Below are positions 9,107 through 16,629 of a DNA stretch of 24,400 nt, piece after piece. Under the pieces are notes generated by a model. It was given only the letters and a program-made list of their open reading frames with translations. It did not search any database and was not told the DNA's origin. The position numbers and the translations under genes were made by a program. Location of the stretch: contig JAEUKO010000027.1 of assembly GCA_016794285.1 (NCBI GenBank), forward strand, positions 1 through 24,400, given 5' to 3'. Source of the stretch: UBA1573 sp016794285. GTDB taxonomy: Bacteria; Pseudomonadota; Alphaproteobacteria; Micavibrionales; Micavibrionaceae. Numbering within the stretch: the first letter of the stretch is position 1; the number at the start of each line of letters is the position of its first letter.

Positions 9107-10290
9107 CCTCTGCGGTTTCTATGACCAGCATTTTTGCCCGAACTGACCGTTCTGCAATTGCCAGATGGTGGTGGACGGTTGATAAGCCGATGCTGGCGGC
9201 TTTGTTGACTTTGGTCGTTTTTGGTATGGCATTGGTGACCACGGCTAGCCCGCCAGTTGCGATACGCATCGGTGCGGATCATGCGCATTTTATTATACGA
9301 CACGCTGCCGCAATCGTTCCGATGTTATTGATTATGCTTGGGGTTTCCCTTTTGTCTCACCGCTGGATTCGGCGTGTGGCGACAGTTATTTGTCTGGTGG
9401 GAATTGCCTTAATGGCTCTGGTTCCTTTTGTCGGTGTCGAAATCAAAGGGGCACAAAGATGGATTCATCTTCCCGGGATGTCTCTACAACCTAGCGAATT
9501 TGTTAAGCCAACTTTTGCGATATTGTCGGCATGGATGATGAGTTACGGTAAGCAAAATCCCGGGTTCCCCGGGATGCTGGTGGCTTCAGGGCTTTGGCTT
9601 TTGGTTGCGTTTCTCCTTATGCTTCAGCCTGATTTCGGTATGACATTTGTTGTCACTTGCGTTTTTGCAAGCCAGATTTTCTTTGCCGGACTTCCTTTGC
9701 GCTATTTCTTATTCTTAATGCTTGCGGGGGCGGTCGGGGTTGTTGTGGTCTATTTCAGTTTCGATCACGTTCATAGCCGGATTGACCGTTTCTTGAACCC
9801 GCAAAGCGGAGACACCTACCAGATTGATAAATCTCTGGAAGCTTTTGCAAATGGAGGACTTGTAGGAGAAGGCCCCGGGCAGGGTGTGGTTAAAAATTCT
9901 TTACCAGATGGTCATGCGGATTTTATCTTTGCCGTAGCCGGAGAAGAACTGGGGCTTTTATTTACCCTTATCATTATTGGTATTTATGGGTTTATCCTCT
10001 TGCGCGGCTTTAACCGTTTAATGGAGGCGGCGGATTTGTTCGCGGTGCTGGCTGCCGGAGGAATCCTCAGTATGTTTGGTCTGCAAGCTTTTGTTCATAT
10101 GGGGTCGAGTCTTGAATTGTTGCCTGCCAAGGGAATGACGCTTCCCTTTATCAGCTATGGGGGGTCTTCTCTTCTGTCAATGGGATTCGCTATGGGGATT
10201 GTGCTAGGCTTAACCCGTCGGGAGGGGCGCTCTGGAATTGCCAAAGGGGGCTTAACGCTCAAGGTTCATCGCCCAAATCGGGAGGGGTAG
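9103..10290 (+). CDS. ftsW: Septal peptidoglycan polymerase FtsW (SEDS family)
   Basis: FtsW polymerises lipid II into glycan strands at the septum with FtsI. The 395-residue protein is a polytopic SEDS enzyme of about ten membrane segments. It carries KGAQRWIHLPGMSLQPSEFVK, LQPDFGMTF (with the conserved Asp), the large loop GEGPGQGVVKNSLPDGHADFIF.VAGEELG and the closing SYGGSSLLSM. A shorter start is conceivable at M7, but the ATGA overlap with murD supports the longer one. In most proteobacteria murG follows; here the next gene is eipB, 111 bases on, so the cluster ends or is broken at this point. Confidence 0.96.
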   Translation: MTSAVSMTSIFARTDRSAIARWWWTVDKPMLAALLTLVVFGMALVTTASPPVAIRIGADHAHFIIRHAAAIVPMLLIMLGVSLLSHRWIRRVATVICLVGIALMALVPFVGVEIKGAQRWIHLPGMSLQPSEFVKPTFAILSAWMMSYGKQNPGFPGMLVASGLWLLVAFLLMLQPDFGMTFVVTCVFASQIFFAGLPLRYFLFLMLAGAVGVVVVYFSFDHVHSRIDRFLNPQSGDTYQIDKSLEAFANGGLVGEGPGQGVVKNSLPDGHADFIFAVAGEELGLLFTLIIIGIYGFILLRGFNRLMEAADLFAVLAAGGILSMFGLQAFVHMGSSLELLPAKGMTLPFISYGGSSLLSMGFAMGIVLGLTRREGRSGIAKGGLTLKVHRPNREG

Positions 10291-10401
10291 GGGGCTTAGT
10301 CGGTAAAAATTGCTGCCTTTCAAACGAGAATAATTGGGATCGTTCTTTTAACTTCTTGTTTCCTCCTGTATGATTAGAGTGCAAGTTGCTTGAGGGTTTT
10401 T

Positions 10402-11292
10402 ATGGCTGGGTCACTCTTCCCGCGCTGCGCGGGGCGTGTTTTTTGGGGACTGGTATGCGCGTTGTCTCTGCTAGGGGGCGGGGCGGTTTTGGCTGGTCCT
10501 CTATCCGGTCCTGTCCTTGATCCGGCAACCGCAGTTGGTCTTGTTCCTCACAAAGCTATCTATGATGTGCGGCTCAGTTCGGCCAAAACAGGGTCGCAAG
10601 TTCTTGATATTCGAGGAAAAATGTTGTTCGAATGGAAACCTTCTTGCGAGGGATGGATCACAGATCACCGCTTTACCTTGGTTTATGATTACGCTGATAC
10701 GCCGGCCATGACTATTGACAGCGATTTTTCAACTTTTGAAGGTTTTGATCGTCAGAGTCTCAATTTTTCTTCCCGCCGAAGCAAAGATGGCGAAGTTTAC
10801 GAGGAGCTCAGGGGAAAAGCAAATCTCGATCCTGTCAAAGGAAAGGGAGTCGCTCTTTACTCTCTTCCCGAGGGAGTCAGTTTTGATCTTGATAAAGCCA
10901 TGCTTTTTCCCACAGGCCACACTATCGATTTGTTGGCTGCCGCAAAGGGGGGCAATCGGTTCATGCGCGGGGTTGTCTTTGATGGCAGTGACGAGGTGGG
11001 CCCAGTTGAAATCAATTCTTTCATTGGCAAAAAAATCCCTTCGGGCCTTTCGACGGTTTCAACAGTTGCGGCGGCGAAAATTGATAAATCCTTGATTGGA
11101 GTCCCCGGGTGGGCGGTTCGTATGGCTTTTTTCCCCAATGCGGATACCGGAGCCCTTTCGGATTACGAATTGACAATGGATTTTCTAGAAAACGGAATCA
11201 TTAGTGATATGAAAATAGATTATGCCGATTTTTCGGTCAGCCAGAAGTTGGTTGCCTTGGAAAAAATCAAAAGCGATCTGTGTAGGGAGTAA
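10402..11292 (+). CDS. eipB: EipB-like periplasmic envelope-integrity protein (DUF1849)
   Basis: EipB-family proteins are periplasmic beta-spiral proteins needed for envelope integrity in alphaproteobacteria such as Brucella. I chose the ATG at 10402, preceded by GAGGG five bases upstream, over an in-frame TTG at 10390. It gives 296 residues with a signal peptide ending near VLAGPLSGP. Family features seen are LVPHKAIYDVRL at the start of the mature protein, CEGW (C82), an HTIDLLAAA segment and the C-terminal KSDLC (C294). The two cysteines match the conserved disulfide of the family. It is separated from ftsW by 111 bases, so it may have its own promoter, and is followed after 9 bases by divK. 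The family call rests on recall of motifs, not on a search. Confidence 0.8.
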   Translation: MAGSLFPRCAGRVFWGLVCALSLLGGGAVLAGPLSGPVLDPATAVGLVPHKAIYDVRLSSAKTGSQVLDIRGKMLFEWKPSCEGWITDHRFTLVYDYADTPAMTIDSDFSTFEGFDRQSLNFSSRRSKDGEVYEELRGKANLDPVKGKGVALYSLPEGVSFDLDKAMLFPTGHTIDLLAAAKGGNRFMRGVVFDGSDEVGPVEINSFIGKKIPSGLSTVSTVAAAKIDKSLIGVPGWAVRMAFFPNADTGALSDYELTMDFLENGIISDMKIDYADFSVSQKLVALEKIKSDLCRE

Positions 11293-11301
11293 AAGAGTAC
11301 G

Positions 11302-11730
11302 ATGAGTATGGAAAAAGAAGATTCGGGGGGCGCTCAAGTTTCTGCGAAAGTCACCCAAAAGGTCATGATTGTTGAAGATAACGATCTCAACATGAAGCTG
11401 TTTCATGATTTGTTAGAAGCTCACGGAATTGACACGATACAGGTTCGCGATGGTCGGCAGGTCTTGCCTTTGGCGCGGGAACACTCTCCTGACCTTATTT
11501 TGATGGATATTCAGCTTCCTGAGGTTTCTGGGCTGGACGTTACCAAATGGTTAAAAGACGAAGATGATTTGAAATCAATCCCTGTCATTGCGGTAACAGC
11601 CTTTGCCATGAAGGGGGATGAGCAAAAAATCAGGGAAGGCGGTTGTGAGGATTATATTTCCAAACCCATCTCGGTTGTTAAGTTCATGGAAACTGTTCAG
11701 AAGTATCTTAATCCTGTACAGGACCCGTAA
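11302..11730 (+). CDS. divK: Single-domain response regulator DivK
   Basis: DivK is a lone receiver domain that controls the polarity and cell-cycle phosphorelay (DivJ, PleC, DivL-CckA) in alphaproteobacteria. Of 142 residues, the last ~120 match DivK almost throughout: VMIVEDNDLNMKLFHDLLEA, LILMDIQLPEVSGLDVTKWL with phospho-acceptor D69, AVTAFAMKGDE, and GGCEDYISKPISVVKF with the conserved Lys. There is an N-terminal extension of about 16 residues (Ser/Glu/Lys-rich) relative to the classical protein. An ATG at 11308 is an alternative start that would not remove it. The gene is directly followed by pleD, the conserved order in this class. Confidence 0.93.
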   Translation: MSMEKEDSGGAQVSAKVTQKVMIVEDNDLNMKLFHDLLEAHGIDTIQVRDGRQVLPLAREHSPDLILMDIQLPEVSGLDVTKWLKDEDDLKSIPVIAVTAFAMKGDEQKIREGGCEDYISKPISVVKFMETVQKYLNPVQDP

Positions 11731-11781
11731 TTCTGTATTTTCTTAGGCCTGCCCGCTTCAACTCTGGACCAGAAGATTTAG

Positions 11782-13218
11782 ATGACTGCTCGCATTCTTG
11801 TTGTTGATGATATTTTTCCCAATGTGAAATTGCTCGAAGCCAAATTGGTTGCCGAGTATTACGATGTGGTAACCGCGCAAAGCGGAATGGAAGCTCTAGC
11901 CAAAATTGAAGAAGCCAAACCCGATGTGGTGTTGCTGGACGTGATGATGCCAGGTATGGATGGCTTTGAAGTCTGTCAGAAAATTAAGAGCAATCCGGCT
12001 ACTGCGCATATTCCGGTTATCATGGTGACGGCTTTGACCGATTCGGAGGACCGGATTCGCGGATTGGAAAGCGGGGCAGATGACTTCCTCAGCAAGCCAG
12101 TCAATGACATTGCTTTGATGGCGCGGGTTCGTTCATCGGTTCGTTTGAAAATGACGGTTGATGAATGGAAAGCCCGCGAAAACACAGCCTCTCAATTCGG
12201 AGTCGGGGGAGAGAGCGGCGGGGTGATGGATCAACCCGTTGATAATGCCAGTATTCTTCTGGTTGAGGACTTGCCTTTTGAAAGCAACAAAATCAGGGAC
12301 ACGCTTATCCGCGACAACAATACAGTAGAGGTAGCAGAAACTGGAATGCAGGCGTTGCAACTGATCGCCCAGAACCAGTTTGATTTGATTGTTGTTTCGT
12401 TGAATTTGAAGCATGAAGACGGTTTACGTTTTTGCTCCCATCTCCGTTCGAATGAACGGACGCGCCTTGCCCCAATTGTGATGGTTGGTGGTGACGAAGA
12501 TATGTCACGTATTGCTCATGGGCTTGAAATAGGGGCTCATGATTATTTGTTACGTCCCCTTGATCGGAACGAACTTTTGGCGCGTATTCGCACTCAGATC
12601 CGCCGCAAACGCTTCCAAGAACGTCTTCGCACAAACTATGAAATGTCGCTTTCGGTGGCTTTGACAGATGCGCTGACTGGCTTATTCAATCGCCGTTACT
12701 TTGACGCCTATCTCCAAAAAATGTTGCAAACAGCAGAAGTGACCAAGAAGCCGATGGGGATTGTCTATATGGACATCGACTTTTTCAAAAAGGTCAATGA
12801 TACCTATGGGCATACGGTCGGGGACGAAATTCTTCAAGGATTTGCCGCGCGGGTTAAAGACAGTTTGCGTTCTTTTGATTTGGTGGCTCGTTTGGGAGGC
12901 GAAGAGTTTGTCGCCATCTTACCAGATACCACCGAAGACGTTGCTCAGATCATCGCCGAACGGCTTCGCCGCACTGTGGCCGAGAAACCTTTTCCGGTTA
13001 GCTCACCGGAGGGAAAACTTTCCGTTACCTGTTCCTTTGGGGGAGTGGTCATTCAAGGGGAGGGAGCTTCGGTCCTGAATATCCAAGACGTATTGAAACG
13101 GGCGGATGACCAGTTGTATCAAGCCAAGAACGGTGGGCGAAACTGTGTCTATTTTGAAGGTAAGGGACGTTTGGAACAAACCCCTGTTGCCGAGCGATCT
13201 TTGCCGTCTTCTGAATAA
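11782..13218 (+). CDS. pleD: Diguanylate cyclase response regulator PleD
   Basis: PleD makes cyclic di-GMP when phosphorylated and drives polar development in alphaproteobacteria. The 478-residue protein has REC-REC-GGDEF architecture. The first receiver (about 4-118) has D53 in VVLLDVMMPG. The second (about 155-272) has Ser206 where the acceptor Asp would be, so it is the usual non-phosphorylated adaptor. The cyclase domain carries ALTDALTGLFNRR, active site GGEEF at 372-376 and the product-inhibition site RSFD at 363-366, exactly five residues upstream. Active and feedback-inhibited enzyme expected. It lies 51 bases after divK and ends just before a strong hairpin terminator. Confidence 0.95.
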   Translation: MTARILVVDDIFPNVKLLEAKLVAEYYDVVTAQSGMEALAKIEEAKPDVVLLDVMMPGMDGFEVCQKIKSNPATAHIPVIMVTALTDSEDRIRGLESGADDFLSKPVNDIALMARVRSSVRLKMTVDEWKARENTASQFGVGGESGGVMDQPVDNASILLVEDLPFESNKIRDTLIRDNNTVEVAETGMQALQLIAQNQFDLIVVSLNLKHEDGLRFCSHLRSNERTRLAPIVMVGGDEDMSRIAHGLEIGAHDYLLRPLDRNELLARIRTQIRRKRFQERLRTNYEMSLSVALTDALTGLFNRRYFDAYLQKMLQTAEVTKKPMGIVYMDIDFFKKVNDTYGHTVGDEILQGFAARVKDSLRSFDLVARLGGEEFVAILPDTTEDVAQIIAERLRRTVAEKPFPVSSPEGKLSVTCSFGGVVIQGEGASVLNIQDVLKRADDQLYQAKNGGRNCVYFEGKGRLEQTPVAERSLPSSE

Positions 13219-13230
13219 TGTAACCCATAA

Positions 13231-13256
13231 AAAAGGCTTCCGAGAGGAAGCCTTTT
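13231..13256. terminator. Bidirectional rho-independent terminator between pleD and rpmG
   Basis: A perfect 11-bp stem (AAAAGGCTTCC / GGAAGCCTTTT) with a GAGA loop lies between the converging pleD and rpmG genes. On the minus strand it is followed by a longer T run (the plus strand shows six A before GGC), so it should stop rpmG transcription best. On the plus strand the T run is four bases. It starts 12 bases after the pleD stop and ends 27 bases before the rpmG stop codon. Confidence 0.9.
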
Positions 13257-13283
13257 GAACAAGGGCAGACATCAGAGTCCGTC

Positions 13284-13508
13284 TTATTTTTTGTGCGGAG
13301 GCATTTTCTTTTCTTCGAACAAAACGTGGCAACCTTGTTTGCCAGTTTCCGGATTGATAGCCCGCGGATCATACTTGCGGAAGCTCATCTTCTCGGTAAT
13401 GTTTTTCGGGTTTTTCTTGATGTAATAGGTAAAGCCCGTCGAGTTGCCGTTGGAATTTTTACCCGAGCTAATCAGGCGAACTTTAACAATTGAAACTTTT
13501 TTAGCCAT
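13284..13508 (-). CDS. rpmG: Large-subunit ribosomal protein bL33 (long form)
   Basis: bL33 is a small protein of the 50S subunit near the E site. The 74-residue product has the recognisable core: MAKKVSIVKVRLIS, FTYYIKKNPKN.TEKMSFRKYDP, HVLFEEKKM. Most alphaproteobacterial copies I know are about 55 residues. This one has a Gly/Ser/Asn-rich insert after residue 14, another of about eight residues (INPETGKQ) before GCHVLF, and a short basic tail PPHKK. It has one Cys only, so it is the zinc-free type. A ribosome site AAAGGA sits seven bases before the ATG, and a TTGACA-type promoter lies just upstream. Location beside pleD is common in the class. Confidence 0.9.
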   Translation of the reverse strand: MAKKVSIVKVRLISSGKNSNGNSTGFTYYIKKNPKNITEKMSFRKYDPRAINPETGKQGCHVLFEEKKMPPHKK

Positions 13509-13542
13509 TTTCAGGTCCTTTAAGCGTATAATTCAGAGCGAC

Positions 13543-13570
13543 AAAATAAGGATTTCGCAGGGCTTGTCAA
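13543..13570 (-). promoter_or_regulatory. Probable sigma-70 promoter of rpmG
   Basis: On the minus strand a perfect -35 TTGACA (13570-13565) is followed after 16 bases by TATTTT (13548-13543). Transcription would start near 13536, about 28 bases before the rpmG ATG. The spacing, the consensus -35 and the strong gene downstream make this plausible; no start site has been mapped. Confidence 0.6.
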
Positions 13571-13653
13571 GAAAATATATCAGGATTTTTTAGTTGAGTG
13601 TTTTACCTAAAACAATCCCTCGAGAATTGTTTTTCATAATTATATTAGAGGCT

Positions 13654-14370
13654 CTAACAAGATTTGCGGCAGGGTGTGTCTTGGTATGTAAAGTCGCAAT
13701 AGTCGGCAAGGTCCTGACAGCTTTCAATCGTTACAGTTCGGTTGTCTGTTTTAACGCCGATCTCTTCCAGTTTAGCAAGGGCTCGTGAAAACGTCTCGGG
13801 TTTGATGTTTAACCGTGCCGAGACAATGGCTTTGTCGTAGGGAAGCACAACAGTTTTAGGCCCTTTTTCTGGCTCGCCGCTGCTCGCGCAAAATTTCAAA
13901 AGAAAGGCTCCCACACGTTGAGGAGCAGAGCGCGAGGTCAATTGCTCCAATTGCTGAATAAGGTGATGTTGCCGCGCCGAAACGGCCCCCAACATACTCA
14001 GGGCGAAGTGGCTGTCTTCCTCGATTTTATGAATGAAGAAACTGCGTGGAATCGCAATCAACTCGGAATCTTCTACGGCTCTTGCACAAACTGGATAGAT
14101 GTGTTCCTCACTGAAAACAGCGGCTTCGGCGAATGACTCCCCGGGTCCAAAGACGTGGATAATTGATTCGTGGCCACTGATGGAAACGCGGTATAGTTTT
14201 ACCCACCCCTTCGCCACAACAAATAAGGATGTTGCCGGATCTCCCATTGAGAACAAATCGCTTCCCTTGCCTAGCTTCTTTTCCTGACAACACCCTTTCA
14301 GTTCCTCAATTATGTCGCGAGAAACGTTCCGAAAGAGGGCGGTGTTTTGAATGATTTTGGTTATGTCCAT
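13654..14370 (-). CDS. Crp/Fnr-family regulator with C-terminal cysteine cluster (next to moaA)
   Basis: Predicted one-component transcription factor of 238 residues. An N-terminal cyclic-nucleotide-binding-type beta barrel (around MGDPATSLFVVAKGWVKLYR and FGPGESFAEAAVF) is followed by a dimerisation helix and a winged helix-turn-helix (YDKAIVSARLNIKPETFSRALAKLEEIGV). I chose the ATG at 14370, eight bases after AAGG, over a TTG 36 bases upstream. It lacks the N-terminal cysteine set of classic Fnr; Cys27-Cys28 are adjacent. After the HTH come C218, C225, C234 and C238, a C-x6-C-x8-C-x3-C tail. A Dnr/NNR-like (NO or redox) role fits the neighbouring Fnr box and Moco genes but is inference. Confidence 0.88.
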   Translation of the reverse strand: MDITKIIQNTALFRNVSRDIIEELKGCCQEKKLGKGSDLFSMGDPATSLFVVAKGWVKLYRVSISGHESIIHVFGPGESFAEAAVFSEEHIYPVCARAVEDSELIAIPRSFFIHKIEEDSHFALSMLGAVSARQHHLIQQLEQLTSRSAPQRVGAFLLKFCASSGEPEKGPKTVVLPYDKAIVSARLNIKPETFSRALAKLEEIGVKTDNRTVTIESCQDLADYCDFTYQDTPCRKSC

Positions 14371-14414
14371 GCTTGTCGCCTTTTTCGTAGTGAGTCTGTT
14401 CCGCAAAGGGGGAC

Positions 14415-14420
14415 AAAATA
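14415..14420 (-). promoter_or_regulatory. -10 element for the minus-strand Crp/Fnr gene
   Basis: The minus strand reads TATTTT here. With the Fnr-type box centred at 14449.5, a class II promoter (box at -41.5) would start at 14408 and place its -10 hexamer exactly at these bases. The leader before the ATG at 14370 would be about 38 bases and would include the ribosome site. Inferred from spacing only. Confidence 0.45.
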
Positions 14421-14442
14421 GCCGAACAAAAACGATAGCGGT

Positions 14443-14456
14443 TTGATCTGGATCAA
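14443..14456. promoter_or_regulatory. Fnr/Anr/Dnr-type operator between regulator gene and moaA
   Basis: TTGATCTGGATCAA is a perfect match to the TTGAT-N4-ATCAA consensus bound by Fnr-like regulators. It lies in the 231-base divergent spacer between a Crp/Fnr-family gene and the moa operon. Its centre is 41.5 bases from a start inferred from a -10-like CATTAT on the plus strand (14479-14484) and also from a TATTTT on the minus strand (14420-14415), so one site could activate both directions. A second copy of the box lies before narK. Confidence 0.85.
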
Positions 14457-14478
14457 GTCAGGCCGATTCAGGTTCGGG

Positions 14479-14484
14479 CATTAT
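14479..14484 (+). promoter_or_regulatory. -10 element for the moaA operon
   Basis: CATTAT (four of six TATAAT positions) lies exactly where the -10 of a class II Fnr-dependent promoter would be if the box at 14443-14456 is centred at -41.5, giving a start near 14491 and a leader of about 110 bases. Inferred from spacing; a TTCGGG/CCCGAA pairing (14473-14478 with 14577-14582) would need an earlier start. Confidence 0.45.
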
Positions 14485-14490
14485 GGGGCA

Positions 14491-14601
14491 CAAGAACCAC
14501 TCCGAGCCTAGTCGTCCTAAGTTCCTTTCAGAATATGGCGGGTAGGCCGGGGTCGCGTATGGAAACGTCGCGGCCTCCCGAATTTGGAAAGGAGTTAAAC
14601 T
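14491..14601 (+). ncRNA. Structured moaA leader, candidate molybdenum-cofactor riboswitch
   Basis: The leader contains CTCCGAGCC, GGTAGGCCGGGG and CGGCCTCCCGA, which I associate with the Moco RNA motif found upstream of moaA in other bacteria. Folding by eye gives hairpin 1 (GCCTA 14506-14510 with TAGGC 14543-14547, then five inner pairs 14512-14516/14537-14541) and hairpin 2 (14549-14561 with 14566-14577, 12 pairs, one bulged T, GAAA tetraloop). The apical loop of hairpin 1 contains TCCTTTC (14523-14529), fully complementary to GAAAGGA (14587-14593), the Shine-Dalgarno of moaA. This could give translational control. The motif match is from memory, so the class assignment is tentative; the structure is read directly. 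Confidence 0.55.
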
Positions 14602-15588
14602 GTGGTGACTCAAGGACTAAGCGATGGCTTTGGCCGCCGCTTTCCGTATCTGCGGCTTTCGGTAACGGATGTCTGCAATTTTAGGTGTGCGTATTGTCTG
14701 CCTCACGGCTATAAGAAGGCGGAGGGACCATCTTTCCTGACAAGGCAGGAGCTGACTCGTCTCGTGAGAGCGTTTGCGGGTCTGGGTGTTTGGAAGATTC
14801 GCCTGACTGGTGGAGAGCCAACCATTCGTGAAGATTTTCTGGAGCTTGCCCAAGATATTCGCGCAATCGAAGGCGTTAAACACATTGCTTTTACCACCAA
14901 CGGGTACCGGTTGCCTCAGCGAGCGGCAGAGTACTACGCCGCTGGATTGCGAGCGATCAATATCAGTATTGATTCTTTGCAGCGAGAAAATTTCCACAGC
15001 ATTACTGGACATGACCGTCTGTTGGAAGTTACGAATGGTGTGGAAGCAAGTCTTGATGCAGGTTTTGAATCCGTCAAAATAAACACGGTGCTGCTCAAGG
15101 GAATGAATGATCAAGAGTTAGGAGATTTTGTTGAGTTTGTAAAAACAAAGCCTATCTCGCTTCGCTTTATTGAGCTCATGCAAACCAGAGACAACAGATC
15201 CTTTTTCAACGCGCATCATTTGTCAGGTGAGACTCTCGTTCGCTTTCTGCAAGAACAAGGGTGGGTTGTGGCTTTGCCCAAAGAGGGAGCTGGCCCCGCA
15301 GTTGAATTTGTTCATCCAAACAGCATGGGAAAAATTGGTTTGATTGCCCCCTATTCAAAAGATTTTTGTAAGACTTGCAATCGTCTTCGCGTTTCATCTC
15401 GCGGAGATTTGCATTTGTGCCTTTTTGGAGAGGGCGGAATTTCTTTAAGAGATTATTTGCAGGAAGATCGGCAGATAGATCTTCTTCAAGAGCGTATTGT
15501 TTCTTTATTGGCCTATAAACGAAGTACCCATTTTCTTGCCCAAGGGGATAGTGGATCTACTTCTCATTTGGCCGCCATAGGAGGGTAG
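14602..15588 (+). CDS. moaA: GTP 3',8-cyclase MoaA
   Basis: MoaA is the radical-SAM enzyme that converts GTP to 3',8-cyclo-GTP, the first step of molybdopterin synthesis, with MoaC. In 328 residues it has the N-terminal radical-SAM cysteines C25-x3-C29-x2-C32, the SAM-binding RLTGGEPTIREDF, and the C-terminal 4Fe-4S cluster C256-x2-C259-x13-C273. The C-terminus is the GG pair needed for activity. Start is GTG at 14602 or the next codon GTG at 14605; AAAGGAG lies seven bases before the first. First gene of a co-directional moa operon; 2 bases separate it from moaCB. Confidence 0.96.
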   Translation: MVTQGLSDGFGRRFPYLRLSVTDVCNFRCAYCLPHGYKKAEGPSFLTRQELTRLVRAFAGLGVWKIRLTGGEPTIREDFLELAQDIRAIEGVKHIAFTTNGYRLPQRAAEYYAAGLRAINISIDSLQRENFHSITGHDRLLEVTNGVEASLDAGFESVKINTVLLKGMNDQELGDFVEFVKTKPISLRFIELMQTRDNRSFFNAHHLSGETLVRFLQEQGWVVALPKEGAGPAVEFVHPNSMGKIGLIAPYSKDFCKTCNRLRVSSRGDLHLCLFGEGGISLRDYLQEDRQIDLLQERIVSLLAYKRSTHFLAQGDSGSTSHLAAIGG

Positions 15589-15590
15589 TC

Positions 15591-16622
15591 ATGGCGAAAC
15601 ACAGCATAAAATTGTCTATAGAGGGAGGACCAGAATCCCGTTTCAGAATGATGGATGTCGGGCCAAAGCGGCCAACGCGTCGATGTGCCATTGCTGTTGG
15701 AAAAATCTTCATGGGGCAGGAGGCTTATGCGAGGGTAAAAGCAGAGACTTTGCCAAAGGGAGACGTTCTCTCTCTTGCGGAGGTTTCTGGAATTTCTGGA
15801 GCCAAGGCAGCTTCTTCTTTGATTCCGATGTGTCACCCTCTCCCTCTCGATCAAGTGAGCGTTTATTGTGTACCAGATGACAACGAAAAATGTGTAACGG
15901 TTTATTGCCAAGCCATCGCCTTTGCCAAAACTGGCGTTGAGATGGAGGCCTTAAGCGGTGTCAATATGGCGTTATTGACGATTTGGGATTTAACCAAAGG
16001 CATAGACCCCGTCTTGCAAATTTCAGACATACGTTTGCTTCTTAAAACGGGCGGGAAAAGTGGAGTGTGGATTCATCCCAAAGGGATTCCCGATTGGCTT
16101 GAAAGCCAGCTTCCGTCCCAAAGGCCTTTGAGCAATCGAAAAGTTTGCGTTCTGGTTATGAGTGACCGCGCCTCAAACGGCGACTATGAGGACAAATCTG
16201 GAAAGATATTGGTGGAATCTCTTGAACAAGCGGGAGCAAGTATTGAAGGCTATCAAGTTATTCCTGATGAGCCTGATAAAATCGGCGAGGTTATCAAACA
16301 AATTTGTAATAAAGACCAGCCGGATTTGCTTCTTGCTTCTGGTGGAACAGGACCCGGGCCACGGGATGTAACACCAGAGGTGCTTGCCAAAATATGCGAG
16401 AAAATGCTGGATGGGCTGGGAGATTATTTGAGGGCAGAAAGCCAGTATTTCACAGATACGGCGTGGCTTTCCCGCATGACCGCAGGCATGATTGGACAAA
16501 CTCTTATTATCGCACTTCCCGGGAGCCCTAAGGCCGTCCAAGAATGTTGGGAAATAATTCACCCCTTTATTGGAGACGCGCTCGAGAAAATATCCAAACA
16601 AGGTTTCTCTCAAAAAGGGTAG
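15591..16622 (+). CDS. moaCB: MoaC-MogA fusion: cyclic pyranopterin monophosphate synthase / molybdopterin adenylyltransferase
   Basis: A bifunctional 343-residue protein. Residues about 18-165 are MoaC, which finishes cyclic pyranopterin monophosphate: KGDVLSLAEVSGISGAKAAS, LIPMCHPLPL and TGVEMEALSGVNMALLTIWDLTKGID. Residues about 182-340 are a MogA/MoaB domain, which adenylates molybdopterin: VCVLVMSDRASNGDYEDKSG, SGGTGPGPRDVTPE and LPGSPKAVQE. A short linker around PSQRPLSNRK joins them. The same fusion is known as MoaCB in some other bacteria. No separate mogA or moaB was seen in the window. It couples an early and a late step in one chain and sits between moaA and moaD. Confidence 0.94.
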   Translation: MAKHSIKLSIEGGPESRFRMMDVGPKRPTRRCAIAVGKIFMGQEAYARVKAETLPKGDVLSLAEVSGISGAKAASSLIPMCHPLPLDQVSVYCVPDDNEKCVTVYCQAIAFAKTGVEMEALSGVNMALLTIWDLTKGIDPVLQISDIRLLLKTGGKSGVWIHPKGIPDWLESQLPSQRPLSNRKVCVLVMSDRASNGDYEDKSGKILVESLEQAGASIEGYQVIPDEPDKIGEVIKQICNKDQPDLLLASGGTGPGPRDVTPEVLAKICEKMLDGLGDYLRAESQYFTDTAWLSRMTAGMIGQTLIIALPGSPKAVQECWEIIHPFIGDALEKISKQGFSQKG

Positions 16623-16629
16623 ATAGGAA

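Noticed and set aside
10343..10374. Possible promoter before eipB (TTCTTT and TATGAT)
   Set aside because: The TATGAT is good, but no -35 at 16-18 bases is convincing, so it was not listed.
12238..12600. Second receiver domain of PleD as a degenerated or broken domain
   Set aside because: Loss of the acceptor Asp (Ser206) is the normal state of the adaptor receiver in this family.
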